Positions 10,357-18,758 of a stretch of 64,000 nucleotides of DNA are shown in pieces. The DNA is from CBINFS01 sp966250015 (GTDB lineage: Bacteria; Bacteroidota; Rhodothermia; Rhodothermales; DASSAV01). Location of the stretch: positions 1-64,000 of the forward strand of contig CBINFS010000018.1 of NCBI GenBank assembly GCA_966250015.1. Reading direction: 5' to 3'. The notes beneath the pieces are model-generated. The model worked only from the letters and a program-made list of their open reading frames with translations. It was not told the DNA's origin and searched no databases. Position 1 is the stretch's first letter; each line of letters begins with the position of its first letter. Position numbers and translations under genes: made by a program.

Positions 10357-10415
10357 CACGCGAAGCCGCAAAGGAAGGGTCGATGGTGAGCGACTGCGCC
10401 AAATTGCTCCCCTGG
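10357..10415 (-). repeat. 59-bp dispersed repeat, copy B
   Basis: The reverse complement of this stretch matches 42-100 at 52 of 59 positions. The two copies are therefore inverted with respect to each other and bracket the block from the kinase to the Gfo/Idh/MocA gene. Here the neighbouring 9-bp hairpin of copy A is not conserved beyond its inner arm. Confidence 0.75.
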
Positions 10416-10626
10416 GCGGGTAGCTTGATAGGACAAGTCAGCGATTAATCTCAGGGCGAATAGCTTGCCTTTAGGTGGCCATTCAAATAGATGGAGGCAT
10501 GCTTCACGCTCGCAAGGATCCCGGCTCGGCGGCCAGGATGACGTGTTTTTGTGCATTTTAGCAGAAAGAGCCCTCCCATTAACCGTCTGCATCCGTCAAA
10601 AATCATCGGCGCACATCTGCGTCATC

Positions 10627-10649
10627 AGCGGACAATAATCCTGTCCGCT
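10627..10649 (-). terminator. Hairpin at the 3' end of the metalloregulator gene
   Basis: AGCGGACA (10627-10634) and TGTCCGCT (10642-10649) are perfect 8-bp arms around a 7-base spacer. The right arm overlaps the TAG stop of the regulator. There is no T run, so it may be a transcript-end stabiliser or a factor-dependent end instead of a classic terminator. Confidence 0.45.
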
Positions 10650-11313
10650 ACTCGGGGTCGGGGGGGATGACGAAGACGCTGTCGGCGACGCGGCGGCCGA
10701 TGACTTGCTTTTTCGACCGGTGACGGATGGTGACCGGGCCGTCGAAGGGGGCTATTTCGACGATTTCGACAGTAGATCCGGGCATCAGCGCAAGGTCCTC
10801 GAGGTGAGCGAGCAGGTCGGTATTATCGTCGGCAAGGTGGTGAACGACGACGGACCGTCCGCATGGTATGCTGCCGAGAGGAACCGCATTGACTTCGGTA
10901 AACGATCCATCGCGAGCAGGTATGGGGTGTCCGTGCGGGTCGCTGGTGGGGTAACCAAGCATTTCGTCGAGCCGGTCCTCGAACTCTTCCGAGATGTGGT
11001 GTTCGAGGTGCTCGGCTTCTTCGTGGAGCCGGTCCCATGAGTAGCCCATAACCTCCTTGAGGTACAGCTCGAGGAGGCGGTGGTGCCGGATCACCTCGAG
11101 CGCCACCTTTCGGCCTGCAGCCGTGAGCGTCACGCCCTGGTAGGATCGATAAGAAACGAGGCCCATCTCGGCGAGCTTCTTCAGCGCCTTCGTAACGGTG
11201 GCAGGCGCGACATCCGCGGCCTGGGCGATGTCCGTAGTGGAGACCGGCTCGTCTTTCTGAAGCTTGAAGATGGTCTTGATGTAGTCCTCCTGGGACTGGC
11301 TCAACTTGCGCAT
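10648..11313 (-). CDS. DtxR/MntR-family metal-dependent transcriptional regulator
   Basis: A 221-residue iron- or manganese-responsive repressor. The N-terminal winged helix (SQSQEDYIKTIFKLQ, VAPATVTKALKKLAEMG) is followed by the dimerisation and metal-binding domain (residues about 65-140, with EEAEHLEHHISEEFEDRL supplying Glu/His ligands) and a C-terminal FeoA/SH3-like domain (about 150-221, LMPGSTVEIVEI). The start at 11313 (MRKLSQSQEDY) matches family N-termini; the open frame continues 25 codons upstream without resemblance. It is divergent from a TonB receptor, and a palindrome typical of this regulator family lies between them (11402-11419). Metal specificity (Fe versus Mn) is not resolved. 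Confidence 0.92.
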   Translation of the reverse strand: MRKLSQSQEDYIKTIFKLQKDEPVSTTDIAQAADVAPATVTKALKKLAEMGLVSYRSYQGVTLTAAGRKVALEVIRHHRLLELYLKEVMGYSWDRLHEEAEHLEHHISEEFEDRLDEMLGYPTSDPHGHPIPARDGSFTEVNAVPLGSIPCGRSVVVHHLADDNTDLLAHLEDLALMPGSTVEIVEIAPFDGPVTIRHRSKKQVIGRRVADSVFVIPPDPE

Positions 11314-11401
11314 GGGGCTCTTGGGATGGTGGTCGGTACTCTCAAAATACGTCACAGGTGTTACCCAGAGGCAAAAAATTGTTTCCATTATTTGTTTTTA
11401 T

Positions 11402-11419
11402 ATTTAGCCCTAGCTAAAT
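11402..11419. promoter_or_regulatory. Candidate DtxR/MntR-type operator
   Basis: ATTTAGC (11402-11408) and GCTAAAT (11413-11419) are perfect 7-bp inverted arms with a CCTA spacer, overall ATTTAGCCCTAGCTAAAT. DtxR-family boxes have the same TTTAG-centre-CTAAA layout. The site lies in the divergent region, 89 bases before the regulator start and about 170 bases before the TonB receptor start, so it could control both. Confidence 0.65.
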
Positions 11420-11585
11420 TATGGAGCACACAAGAAGGCATCCATGATTAGCGGGGGTTCCAATACACCCCGTGGTCCCCGAAGGAGACGGTTTGAGTGG
11501 GTGCTGGCTGTTTGCACTGAAGTGATCGGTGGCGGTAGCGATTTGTTGTTCAGACGAGGTTTGGATGAAACGAGAGAGGATGAGG

Positions 11586-13880
11586 ATGAAAAGGCTACTG
11601 GGCGTGATTATTTGTTGTTTGGTGGCGCTGGTTGGACGGCAGGACAGTTTCGCGCAGCCGATGGCCGGTACGATAGAGGGAGTGGTGGTGGATGCGAAGA
11701 CCGGGACGCCGATGGAGAGCGTCCACATGGGGCTCGAGGGGACGAAAACGGGCGCGACGACGGACTCGACGGGACGGTTCGTGCTGGAAAACGTCCCGGT
11801 TGGGCGGCACACCCTCGTGGCGAGCTTCGTGGGGTACGACACGGAGCGAGTGGTGGTTGATTTATTGGAGCGTGGAGCGGTACGGGGGCTGGTGGTGCAG
11901 CTCGCACCGTCAAGCGTATTGCTCGACCAGGTAATCATAACAGCCACGCGGACGGAGCGGCTCCGGAGCGAGGTTCCGGTGATCGTTAACGTGATCGACG
12001 ATTTCGTGTTTGAATCGACGCAGGCGCTGAGCCTGTCGGAGGGTCTCAGCTTTCAACCGGGCCTCCGGCTGGAGATCGACTGCCAGACGTGCAACTACTC
12101 GCAAATCCGGCTGAACGGTCTGGCAGGGTCATACTCGCAGATCCTGATCGACAGCCGTCCGATATTCAGCGCCCTCAACGGGTTGTACGGGCTCGACCAG
12201 ATCCCGACGAGCATGATCGAGCGCGTGGAAGTGATCCGAGGCGGCGGATCTGCCCTGTTCGGTGCGAGCGCGATCGCGGGTACGCTGAACATTATTACGC
12301 GGGAGCCGGTGGAGAACAGCTCGTCGGTATCGTATCACCAGGGGCTCATCGATGGGAGCACGCCCGACGGTGCGCTCTCGGCAAACGCATCGCTCGTCTC
12401 GGACGACAGGCAATCGGGTGTTTTCCTGTTCGGTATTCTGCGTAACCGGAGCGCGTACGACACGAACGGCGACGGCTTTTCGGAGATGCCTTTCATGCGG
12501 AACAACTCGTTCGGGTTACGCGCCTACCACAAGCCAGGGGCGCTCGGCAAGCTGACGATTGAAGCGCACAGCCTGACGGAGGAGCGCCAGGGCGGCAATC
12601 AGATTGGTAAAGCCGCGCACCTCGCGGACCAGGGTGAATACCGGCTTCACCGGGTGACCGGCGGCGGCATCACGTACGAGCAGTACCTGCCCGCGCGAAA
12701 GGACAAAATCTCGGTGTACATTTCAGGCCAGTATACGGGACGCGACCACTACACCGGGATCGACCACGTCGATGCGTACGGCGACACGAAAAACGTGACC
12801 CTGGTGGGCGGCATCCAGTACAGCCGCACGATACCGAAAATGCCCTTGGGAATTTCGAACACGATCACGATGGGAACCGAGTTGCAGTATGACGAGGTGA
12901 CCGACGAGATCCCGATTTACGACCGGTTCATCGACCAGACCGTGCGGCAGCTCGGAGCGTACGTACAGACGGACTGGAAGGTGAGCCCGGTATTGACACT
13001 ACTCTTGGGCGGGCGATTGGATCGGCACAGCGCCCTCGGCGGACCGGTATTCAGTCCGCGAGTCAACGCCCTGCTGGGCCTGGCGAAGGGATTGCAGCTT
13101 CGCGGGACGTACGCGACGGGCTTCCGGGCGCCGCAGGCGTTCGACGCCGACCTGCACATCGCGTTTGCAGGGGGCGGCGTCTCATTCATCCGGCTCAGCG
13201 ACTACCTGAAGCGGGAGGACTCGCGCAGCTACAGCACGTCCCTCGACTACAACTACACACACGACGGAAACGGGTACGGGTTCACGCTGGAGGGCTTTCT
13301 GACGCGGCTGCAGGACACGTTCGTGCTGGAGGAAGTTGGCGTTGACGAGGAAGGCAACCTGATCCTCGAACGGCGGAACGGCAGCGGGTCGACGGTGGCG
13401 GGCGGTACGGCGGAGATCCGATTCATCTACGGTGATCGGCTCGAGATGCAGAGCGGGCTGACGGTTCAGCAAAGCCGGTACGACGAACCCGTTTTCTGGT
13501 CGGCGGAACTGCCGGGAACGCGCCGTTACCTGCGCACGCCGGACATTTACGGCTTTTACATGATCAGCGGCAAGCCCCTCCCCCGCTTCGTGATCGCACT
13601 GTCGGGGGTGTTGACGGGTCCGATGGACGTCCCTCACCTCGCCGGGGCGATCGAGCGAGACGAGCTGATCCGGAGCCGGACGTTTCTCGAAACGAACGTG
13701 CGGGCAAGCTACGAGATACGGCTCCCGGGTGCGCCCGACGTCGAGCTTTTCGGAGGGCTGCAGAACGTGACGAACGCTTACCAGCGTGATTTTGACGTCG
13801 GAAAGTACCGGGATTCCAACTTCATTTACGGTCCGGCGCGGCCCCGAACGGTGTTCATGGGAGTAAAGACCAGGTTTTAA
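11586..13880 (+). CDS. TonB-dependent outer-membrane receptor with CarboxypepD_reg-like N-terminus
   Basis: A 764-residue outer-membrane importer powered by TonB-ExbBD. A signal peptide (MKRLLGVIICCLVALVGRQ, then SFAQ) precedes a carboxypeptidase-regulatory-like beta domain (about 26-105, GTIEGVVVDAKTGTPMESV), a plug (about 115-230, with VEVIRGGGSALFGASAIAG) and a 22-strand barrel ending in a terminal aromatic residue (VKTRF). The plug holds a CxxC pair (CQTC, codons 12081-12092). ATG 11586 has GAGAGAGG at 11572-11579; in-frame ATGs at 11565 and 11580 are possible alternatives. The metalloregulator and operator upstream suggest a metal or metal-chelate substrate, which is inference. The thioredoxin-like gene follows after 5 bases. 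Confidence 0.92.
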   Translation: MKRLLGVIICCLVALVGRQDSFAQPMAGTIEGVVVDAKTGTPMESVHMGLEGTKTGATTDSTGRFVLENVPVGRHTLVASFVGYDTERVVVDLLERGAVRGLVVQLAPSSVLLDQVIITATRTERLRSEVPVIVNVIDDFVFESTQALSLSEGLSFQPGLRLEIDCQTCNYSQIRLNGLAGSYSQILIDSRPIFSALNGLYGLDQIPTSMIERVEVIRGGGSALFGASAIAGTLNIITREPVENSSSVSYHQGLIDGSTPDGALSANASLVSDDRQSGVFLFGILRNRSAYDTNGDGFSEMPFMRNNSFGLRAYHKPGALGKLTIEAHSLTEERQGGNQIGKAAHLADQGEYRLHRVTGGGITYEQYLPARKDKISVYISGQYTGRDHYTGIDHVDAYGDTKNVTLVGGIQYSRTIPKMPLGISNTITMGTELQYDEVTDEIPIYDRFIDQTVRQLGAYVQTDWKVSPVLTLLLGGRLDRHSALGGPVFSPRVNALLGLAKGLQLRGTYATGFRAPQAFDADLHIAFAGGGVSFIRLSDYLKREDSRSYSTSLDYNYTHDGNGYGFTLEGFLTRLQDTFVLEEVGVDEEGNLILERRNGSGSTVAGGTAEIRFIYGDRLEMQSGLTVQQSRYDEPVFWSAELPGTRRYLRTPDIYGFYMISGKPLPRFVIALSGVLTGPMDVPHLAGAIERDELIRSRTFLETNVRASYEIRLPGAPDVELFGGLQNVTNAYQRDFDVGKYRDSNFIYGPARPRTVFMGVKTRF

Positions 13881-13885
13881 GGAAA

Positions 13886-14353
13886 ATGAAGGCGAGCCAT
13901 TCAGCTTTCGGAGCCGTGTTGGTGCTTGGGCTGCTTTGTGGAACGGCGCCCGCTTCAGGGCAAGCTATGGGGCCCGAGTGGCTGACGTTCGACCGGGCGG
14001 TGTCGAGGTCGGCGGTCAGTGGCAAACGGCTCATGGTTTACGTACAGGCGGAATGGTGTACGTGGTGCCGAAAGCTGGAGCGGGAAGTTTTCGGGTCCGA
14101 GGCAGTCCGGGACCGGCTGGCGGAGACCTTCGAGGTGAGCCGGCTCGATTTTGACGACAAGATAGGAACATACCGGTATGCCGATCGCCTGATCTCGCCA
14201 GCGGAGCTAGCAGCCCTGCTGGGCGCGGAAAGCGTCCCAACGGTTATCTTCCTGGAGCCGGACGGTACGTACCTGACGCGCGTGGAAGGGTACGTGGACG
14301 AGCTGGCGTTTACGAATGTGCTGGATTACTTGAACGCCACGGCGAGCCGGTAA
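13886..14353 (+). CDS. Periplasmic thioredoxin-fold protein
   Basis: A 155-residue thioredoxin-like protein with a cleavable signal peptide (hydrophobic core about 8-22, ending ASGQA). The active site is AEWCTWCRKLE (Cys58, Cys61), followed by a long helix and the cis-proline loop SVPTVIFLEPDG. It should act in the periplasm on disulphides. It begins 5 bases after the TonB receptor stop with GGAAA before the ATG, so the two are one operon; the receptor's plug CxxC is a possible client. It is too short to be a membrane DsbD-type protein and resembles the SoxW/DUF255-edge thioredoxins. Confidence 0.88.
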   Translation: MKASHSAFGAVLVLGLLCGTAPASGQAMGPEWLTFDRAVSRSAVSGKRLMVYVQAEWCTWCRKLEREVFGSEAVRDRLAETFEVSRLDFDDKIGTYRYADRLISPAELAALLGAESVPTVIFLEPDGTYLTRVEGYVDELAFTNVLDYLNATASR

Positions 14354-14364
14354 GGCACGGGCAA

Positions 14365-15087
14365 TCAACGTGGATCGATGCCTGCGTCGACGACGCCCGG
14401 TGGAGGTTCGGCGGCTGCACCGGGGAAGGCTCCTTTCAAGAGATCGACTCTGCGCTGAGGGTGGGCGAGCTCGATCAGGTCCTGACGATCGCGCTTTTTC
14501 TTTTCCGGATCGATGCGCATTGCCTCGTCGCGGTGCTTCTTCATGGCCACGTCCGCCTCTCCTTCGCGATTGAACGACCACATGAGCATTGGATCGCCGA
14601 ACGGAAGATCGCGCCCGCTTCCGGGCTGGTCGTAACGGCCGGTATGCCAGGTGTGCCAGGTTTTACCGTAGCTGTTGACGAGGGACTTGAGCATGGCTTT
14701 TTCGACCGCGTCGGGGAGCCCCGGCGCCACGAGCTCGCCCGAGAAGACCTCGTAGTTGTGGGGGTGCCAGTACGCTTTCTCCTCTTCGGGGAGGTTGTCG
14801 AAAAGCCGCTCGGAGATGATGTACTCGATACCGATCAGGTTGGCGTTCCGGGTGTTTCCGTCGAAGATCACGCATTGGAAGAACTCGGCGTTCACCTGCC
14901 GGCAGTAGTGGTGCGCCTCCATCTGCATGTCGGGGTGATCGCGGCCACAGTGGAAGCCGACGACGTAGATGTCGAACTGTTTGATGGGCGCCACATCCTG
15001 GATAAGGCCCGCGCCTATCTCGAGGATGTTGTCTTTGATGGTTTTCCCTTCACCCGGTGGGCGGGTGTGTATCTCGCGGTCCTTCAC
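14365..15087 (-). CDS. DUF1264 (oil-body-associated-protein-like) protein
   Basis: A 240-residue soluble protein with the conserved DUF1264 signature: GFHCGRDHPDMQMEAHHYC, ECVIFDG-type segment FFQCVIFDGNTRNANLIG, IEYIISERLFDNLPEEEK, WHPHNYEVFSGELVAPGLP and GKTWHTWH. Plant members (OBAPs) bind to oil bodies; the role in bacteria is not established. The His- and Cys-rich conserved patches suggest metal or ligand binding, but no catalytic assignment is made. No signal peptide is seen. It converges on the thioredoxin gene and has no obvious operon partner. Confidence 0.82.
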   Translation of the reverse strand: MKDREIHTRPPGEGKTIKDNILEIGAGLIQDVAPIKQFDIYVVGFHCGRDHPDMQMEAHHYCRQVNAEFFQCVIFDGNTRNANLIGIEYIISERLFDNLPEEEKAYWHPHNYEVFSGELVAPGLPDAVEKAMLKSLVNSYGKTWHTWHTGRYDQPGSGRDLPFGDPMLMWSFNREGEADVAMKKHRDEAMRIDPEKKKRDRQDLIELAHPQRRVDLLKGAFPGAAAEPPPGVVDAGIDPR

Positions 15088-15249
15088 GGTCAGCCCTCCC
15101 TTTTATTGCAGCAGGTTCTCCGCCTACTAGGAGGTTCAGAGTAAGGACGCAGGTTTAAACGGCCAACGGGCGAATGTTTCGGGGGTGTAAGATCGATTTG
15201 TAGAAGTGGTAATATCGGGGGGTTCCAGATCGGGTGTTTGTGACGCTGG

Positions 15250-15921
15250 TCAGTTTGCGTCACTCGGGCGGGATAGCCACAGATTGACACGGTTTATGTA
15301 TTCGGGCACCGGCATTCCCTGGATATCCTCCCAAGCATCTGTTTCAGCCAACCCTTCTTCGATTTTTGTATCGAAGAGGTATTTGGAGAAATCGGTGTAC
15401 TTCCACCATATGATAACTGGAGAGTCCGCGGATAATTGACCAACTGTTTCGACGAACCAGTCACGAACAGCCCGAACGACTTTTATTGGTTCATCATCAT
15501 GGTTTTTGATATCAACGCCACCCAAATCTGACAGGGCTCTCCTGAAATCATGGAGTTTCTTCTCCAGAATCAGGCATTTTTTACATCTCAAGTACTCGTG
15601 TCCATGCTGACGAGAACCATAATCAATACCAAGCTCGAATGGCATGTTCAATCGGTAGTACTCACGGGCGCGTTTAGCTTTAAGGCGCGAAAGATCATGA
15701 ATACTGTACTTGGACTCCCGGATCAACTGACATATTTTGTCAAGTCGGTTTTCACCCGAGTCCGAACGTTCACTGGCTATCCGTGGTTTATACCCCAGGT
15801 ATAAAACGGTGAATAGCAAGGGGCGGAGGAGAGATAGATACTGAGAATCGAAGGGGCAGTTGATAAAGACATTTGACTCGTAATCAGCAACCGCCCCAGG
15901 GGGGACATCACCTGGTGTCAC
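15250..15921 (-). CDS. TIR/deoxyribosyltransferase-like nucleotide-processing protein, function unknown
   Basis: A 223-residue protein with a flavodoxin-like alpha/beta pattern: NVFINCPFD at the N-terminus (strand 1 plus nucleotide loop), then RPLLFTVLYLGY, SDSGENRLDKICQLI, SKYSIHDLSR and MPFELGIDYG. The invariant-looking Glu in FELG, after a hydrophobic strand and helix, is placed like the catalytic Glu of TIR and nucleoside 2-deoxyribosyltransferase folds; this is a fold-level inference. The start is GTG at 15921, inside the end of the upstream DUF2188 gene (14-base overlap), so the two are probably translated together. Base composition is clearly more AT-rich than neighbours, a sign of transfer. 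A later start is possible. Confidence 0.6.
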   Translation of the reverse strand: MTPGDVPPGAVADYESNVFINCPFDSQYLSLLRPLLFTVLYLGYKPRIASERSDSGENRLDKICQLIRESKYSIHDLSRLKAKRAREYYRLNMPFELGIDYGSRQHGHEYLRCKKCLILEKKLHDFRRALSDLGGVDIKNHDDEPIKVVRAVRDWFVETVGQLSADSPVIIWWKYTDFSKYLFDTKIEEGLAETDAWEDIQGMPVPEYINRVNLWLSRPSDAN

Positions 15922-16150
15922 TAGCTACTTTTGGCGGAATAGGGTCATTTATGTAAGAGTCCATACTGCGGACCATGCCGTCTCGGCCGTGTACATACAA
16001 CTCTGTACCCTGACTCTTGCTAATCCTCCGCCCATACGTAATCGCAGCATGCTTTGTGCTAAACCGTTTCGTAGCACGACGTGCACCACCTTTCTTAACG
16101 GCCCATCCACCATTAGGATGTGGAACAACGTGTTGCGAGTCTTTAGGCAT
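15908..16150 (-). CDS. DUF2188 small protein
   Basis: An 80-residue basic protein with the DUF2188 pattern: QHVVPHPNGGWAVKKGGARR, RFSTKHAAITYGRRISKSQG, TELYVHGRDG. DUF2188 proteins are short and of unknown function; the aromatic and basic spacing suggests a compact beta-beta-alpha unit. The ATG at 16150 follows a strong GAGGAGA ribosome site; an in-frame extension to 16279 lacks resemblance. It is the first gene of a two-gene AT-richer unit with the TIR-like protein, which it overlaps by 14 bases. Confidence 0.78.
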   Translation of the reverse strand: MPKDSQHVVPHPNGGWAVKKGGARRATKRFSTKHAAITYGRRISKSQGTELYVHGRDGMVRSMDSYINDPIPPKVASDTR

Positions 16151-16398
16151 GGTTCTCCTCTGTCTACGTTTCGAGAGGGATACAACACGAATATACCATT
16201 GGATTTTCATCCTGTTCAACAAACCGTCACTGAAAGGAATTTTTAACATCTTCAGCCCCACACAAAGAAGCTTCCTCACTGTTTTCTGCGTTCCTCAGAA
16301 CGGCCTGCGTCTTTTCATGTGGTAGCGACGGTGAACCCCGAGGCGTCGTTTCAGGTACGAGTACCCGTGTTGGGCATCCATTCTACCGGGTAACAACC

Positions 16399-18156
16399 AT
16401 GAGATTCGCTCTACTCTTCGTGCTGCTCTGGTTTTCGGCGGATGCGCTCGGGCAGACGGGCGGCATCCGGACGTACTGCAACCCGCTGGACATCGATTAC
16501 AAGTACAACTTCGAACAGAAGAACCAGGGGATCTCCTATCGGTCGGGGGCGGATCCGGTGATCATCCGCCACAAGGATGCCTACTACCTGTTCGGGACGA
16601 TCGCGGGGGGTTACTGGCGTTCGACGGATCTGGTGAAGTGGGACTTCATCGAGCCGAGTCGGTGGCCGTTCAGGGACGTCGTGGCGCCGGCGGCATTGTC
16701 GGTGGGGGATACACTCTACCTGCTGCCTTCGTGGGACCGCCAGGGGGCGCTGCTCTACACGACGGCGCCGGAGACGGGTAAGCTTGAGTTTTACAACCGG
16801 CTGCTGCCCGACCTCCCGCCGGTGGTGCCGTACAACACCGGCGCGTGGGACCCGGCACTCTTTTACGACGAAGAGACCAGGAGGTGGTTCAACTACTTCG
16901 GCTCGTCGAACGTGTACCCGATCTTCGGGGTCGAACTCGATCCTTCGAACGGGCTTGCTCATATGGGCGAGCCAGTCCCGCTCATCTACCTGCACCCGGA
17001 GGATCACGGCTGGGAGCGGTTCGGGCAGGACCACACGGATCCACGGGACCCGTTCATTGAAGGAGCCTGGATGACGAAGCACGAGGGGCGGTACTACCTA
17101 CAATACGCGGCGCCGGGCACGGAGTACAACGTGTACGCCAACGGGACGTACGTCGGGGACGACCCGCTTGGACCGTTTGAGTACGCACCGTACAACCCGG
17201 TATCGTACAAGCCAGGCGGTTTCGTTACGGGCGCGGGGCACGGCAACACGTTCGAGGACGAATACGGCAACTTCTGGAACACCGGGACGCCGTGGGTGGC
17301 GGTGAACTGGAACTTCGAACGCCGCATCGCGATGTTTCCCGCGGGATTCGACACCGACGGGCAGATGTTTGCCTCGACGCGGTTCGGCGATTTCCCGCAC
17401 TACGCACCGACGGGCCGCTGGGAGAGCCCGGACGAGCTCTTCACCGGCTGGATGCTCCTCTCCTACCGGAAACCGGCAACGGCGTCGTCGGTGCGGGACA
17501 CGTTCGCGGTCGAGCGGGTGACCGACGAGAACCCCCGGACGTTCTGGGTCGCGGAGACGAAGAGTCCGAACGAGTGGCTGACGGTGGACCTGGAGGAGCC
17601 CCATGAGATCCGGGCGATCCAGGTGAACTTTACCGATTACCAGGCGGGACTCTACGCAAGCGATTCGACGGTGTACACGCAGTTCAGGCTAAAGGTGTCG
17701 GAGGACGGCGAGACGTGGCGGACGGTGGCCGACCTGACGGGCGAGCGGCGCGACCGGCCGAATGCTTACGTCGAGCTTCCGGAGCCGGTGCGGGCGCGTT
17801 ACGTGCGGTACGAGCACGTGTACGTAGCGGCGGCGCACCTCGCCATCAGCGACTTACGGGTATTTGGAAACGGCGACGGTGGACCTCCCGCGACGCCGAC
17901 GGGCTTCACAGTCCGGCGCGACACCGACCCCCGGAACGCCTTCGTGACGTGGGAGCCAGTAGAGGGAGCGGTCGGCTACAACGTCCGGTGGGGCATAGCA
18001 CCCGATAAGCTGTACCTGACGTACCAGGTTTTTGCGGACGCGCCGACGGAGCTCGAGATTCGGGCGCTCAACCGGGGCGTGGGGTATCACTTTGCAGTTG
18101 AGGCGTTCAACGAGAACGGCGTGTCGGCGCTGAGCGAGGTGGTATCTGTGGAGTAG
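16399..18156 (+). CDS. Secreted GH43 glycosidase with F5/8C and fibronectin type III domains
   Basis: A 585-residue secreted glycoside hydrolase. A signal peptide (MRFALLFVLLWFSADALGQ) precedes a five-bladed propeller of the GH43 clan with the expected triad: Asp52 in GADPVII, Asp151 in GAWDPALF and Glu221 in DPFIEGAWM. A discoidin/F5-8C carbohydrate-binding module covers about 355-490 (ITDENPRTFW-like VTDENPRTFW, ending VRYEHVYV and ISDLRVFG), and a fibronectin type III domain about 497-585. GH43 enzymes act on arabinose- or xylose-containing polysaccharides; the exact linkage is unknown. No sorting domain is seen at the C-terminus, unlike the GH9 enzyme downstream. Confidence 0.87.
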   Translation: MRFALLFVLLWFSADALGQTGGIRTYCNPLDIDYKYNFEQKNQGISYRSGADPVIIRHKDAYYLFGTIAGGYWRSTDLVKWDFIEPSRWPFRDVVAPAALSVGDTLYLLPSWDRQGALLYTTAPETGKLEFYNRLLPDLPPVVPYNTGAWDPALFYDEETRRWFNYFGSSNVYPIFGVELDPSNGLAHMGEPVPLIYLHPEDHGWERFGQDHTDPRDPFIEGAWMTKHEGRYYLQYAAPGTEYNVYANGTYVGDDPLGPFEYAPYNPVSYKPGGFVTGAGHGNTFEDEYGNFWNTGTPWVAVNWNFERRIAMFPAGFDTDGQMFASTRFGDFPHYAPTGRWESPDELFTGWMLLSYRKPATASSVRDTFAVERVTDENPRTFWVAETKSPNEWLTVDLEEPHEIRAIQVNFTDYQAGLYASDSTVYTQFRLKVSEDGETWRTVADLTGERRDRPNAYVELPEPVRARYVRYEHVYVAAAHLAISDLRVFGNGDGGPPATPTGFTVRRDTDPRNAFVTWEPVEGAVGYNVRWGIAPDKLYLTYQVFADAPTELEIRALNRGVGYHFAVEAFNENGVSALSEVVSVE

Positions 18157-18212
18157 CGGAGTTCGCGCTCACCCCGTCCGTGTGTCTTGAACGAACCTCG
18201 TTGGCAGGCAGG

Positions 18213-18758
18213 TCATTCCTCTGCTGCAAACCGGGTAACGAGCTTCTCAATGGTGTTCATGTTGCGCATGGTGGTGGGTACACGGACGGCTTTGTCGAAG
18301 AGGGAGCCCATGACGTCGGAGTCACTGATCCTACGGCGTGTCAGCCAGTAGATTTCGCGTCCTTCGACGGCAAATTCGTCGAACGGGGTTTTGAAGGCGA
18401 GCACCTTTTCGCGTGCTTCCTCGGGAAGGGGCTCGCGCATGAACATGACGAGAATGGCGTGAACGTGTTCGTCGGGAGATACGTCAAACATTCGGTTGGT
18501 CGCAATCGCTTGGAGCTCAGCGGTGGTGCGGATGAAGGTGGCGACCTCGTAGCCGAGGGCCTCTTTCAACATGGATTCGACCTGGCGCTCGAGGGCCGGG
18601 ACGTCCGTCGAGGGAGATCGGAAGATGACGTTACCGCTTGCGATGTAGGTTTGGACGTCGGTGAAGCCGGCCTGCTCGAAGAGGGAGCGGAGGTGGTCCA
18701 TTTTGACGCGGTGCCCGCCAACGTTCAGCCCGCGCAGGAAGGCAAAGTATTGCGGCAT
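18213..18758 (-). CDS. DUF1697 family protein
   Basis: A 181-residue cytoplasmic protein with the DUF1697 opening YFAFLRGLNVGGHRVKMDHL, then TYIASGNVIFRS, and the ending MRNMNTIEKLVTRF (family TxRNWNTVxKL). Function is unknown across the family. The ATG at 18758 starts at the conserved motif with GGAAA upstream; the open frame extends 16 codons further without support. It converges on the GH43 gene. Confidence 0.85.
   Translation of the reverse strand: MPQYFAFLRGLNVGGHRVKMDHLRSLFEQAGFTDVQTYIASGNVIFRSPSTDVPALERQVESMLKEALGYEVATFIRTTAELQAIATNRMFDVSPDEHVHAILVMFMREPLPEEAREKVLAFKTPFDEFAVEGREIYWLTRRRISDSDVMGSLFDKAVRVPTTMRNMNTIEKLVTRFAAEE

Larger units (their letters stand above)
10180..10647. other. 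Intergenic stretch with repeat copy B and hairpins
   Basis: These 468 bases between the oxidoreductase start and the metalloregulator stop contain no credible gene. They hold a GC hairpin (10316-10333), the second copy of the 59-bp repeat (10357-10415) and most of a hairpin overlapping the regulator stop codon (10627-10649). Short open frames at 10199-10402 and 10287-10592 run through the repeat and are dismissed. Confidence 0.6.

Noticed and set aside
10199..10402. A 67-codon frame through repeat copy B
   Set aside because: Its start is made by the repeat itself, and the matching start at copy A gives an unrelated frame, so it is not a gene.
16265..16300. Resemblance to the palindromic repeat near 18911
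   Set aside because: Only a loose similarity around TTCCTCACTG; the ends are not inverted.
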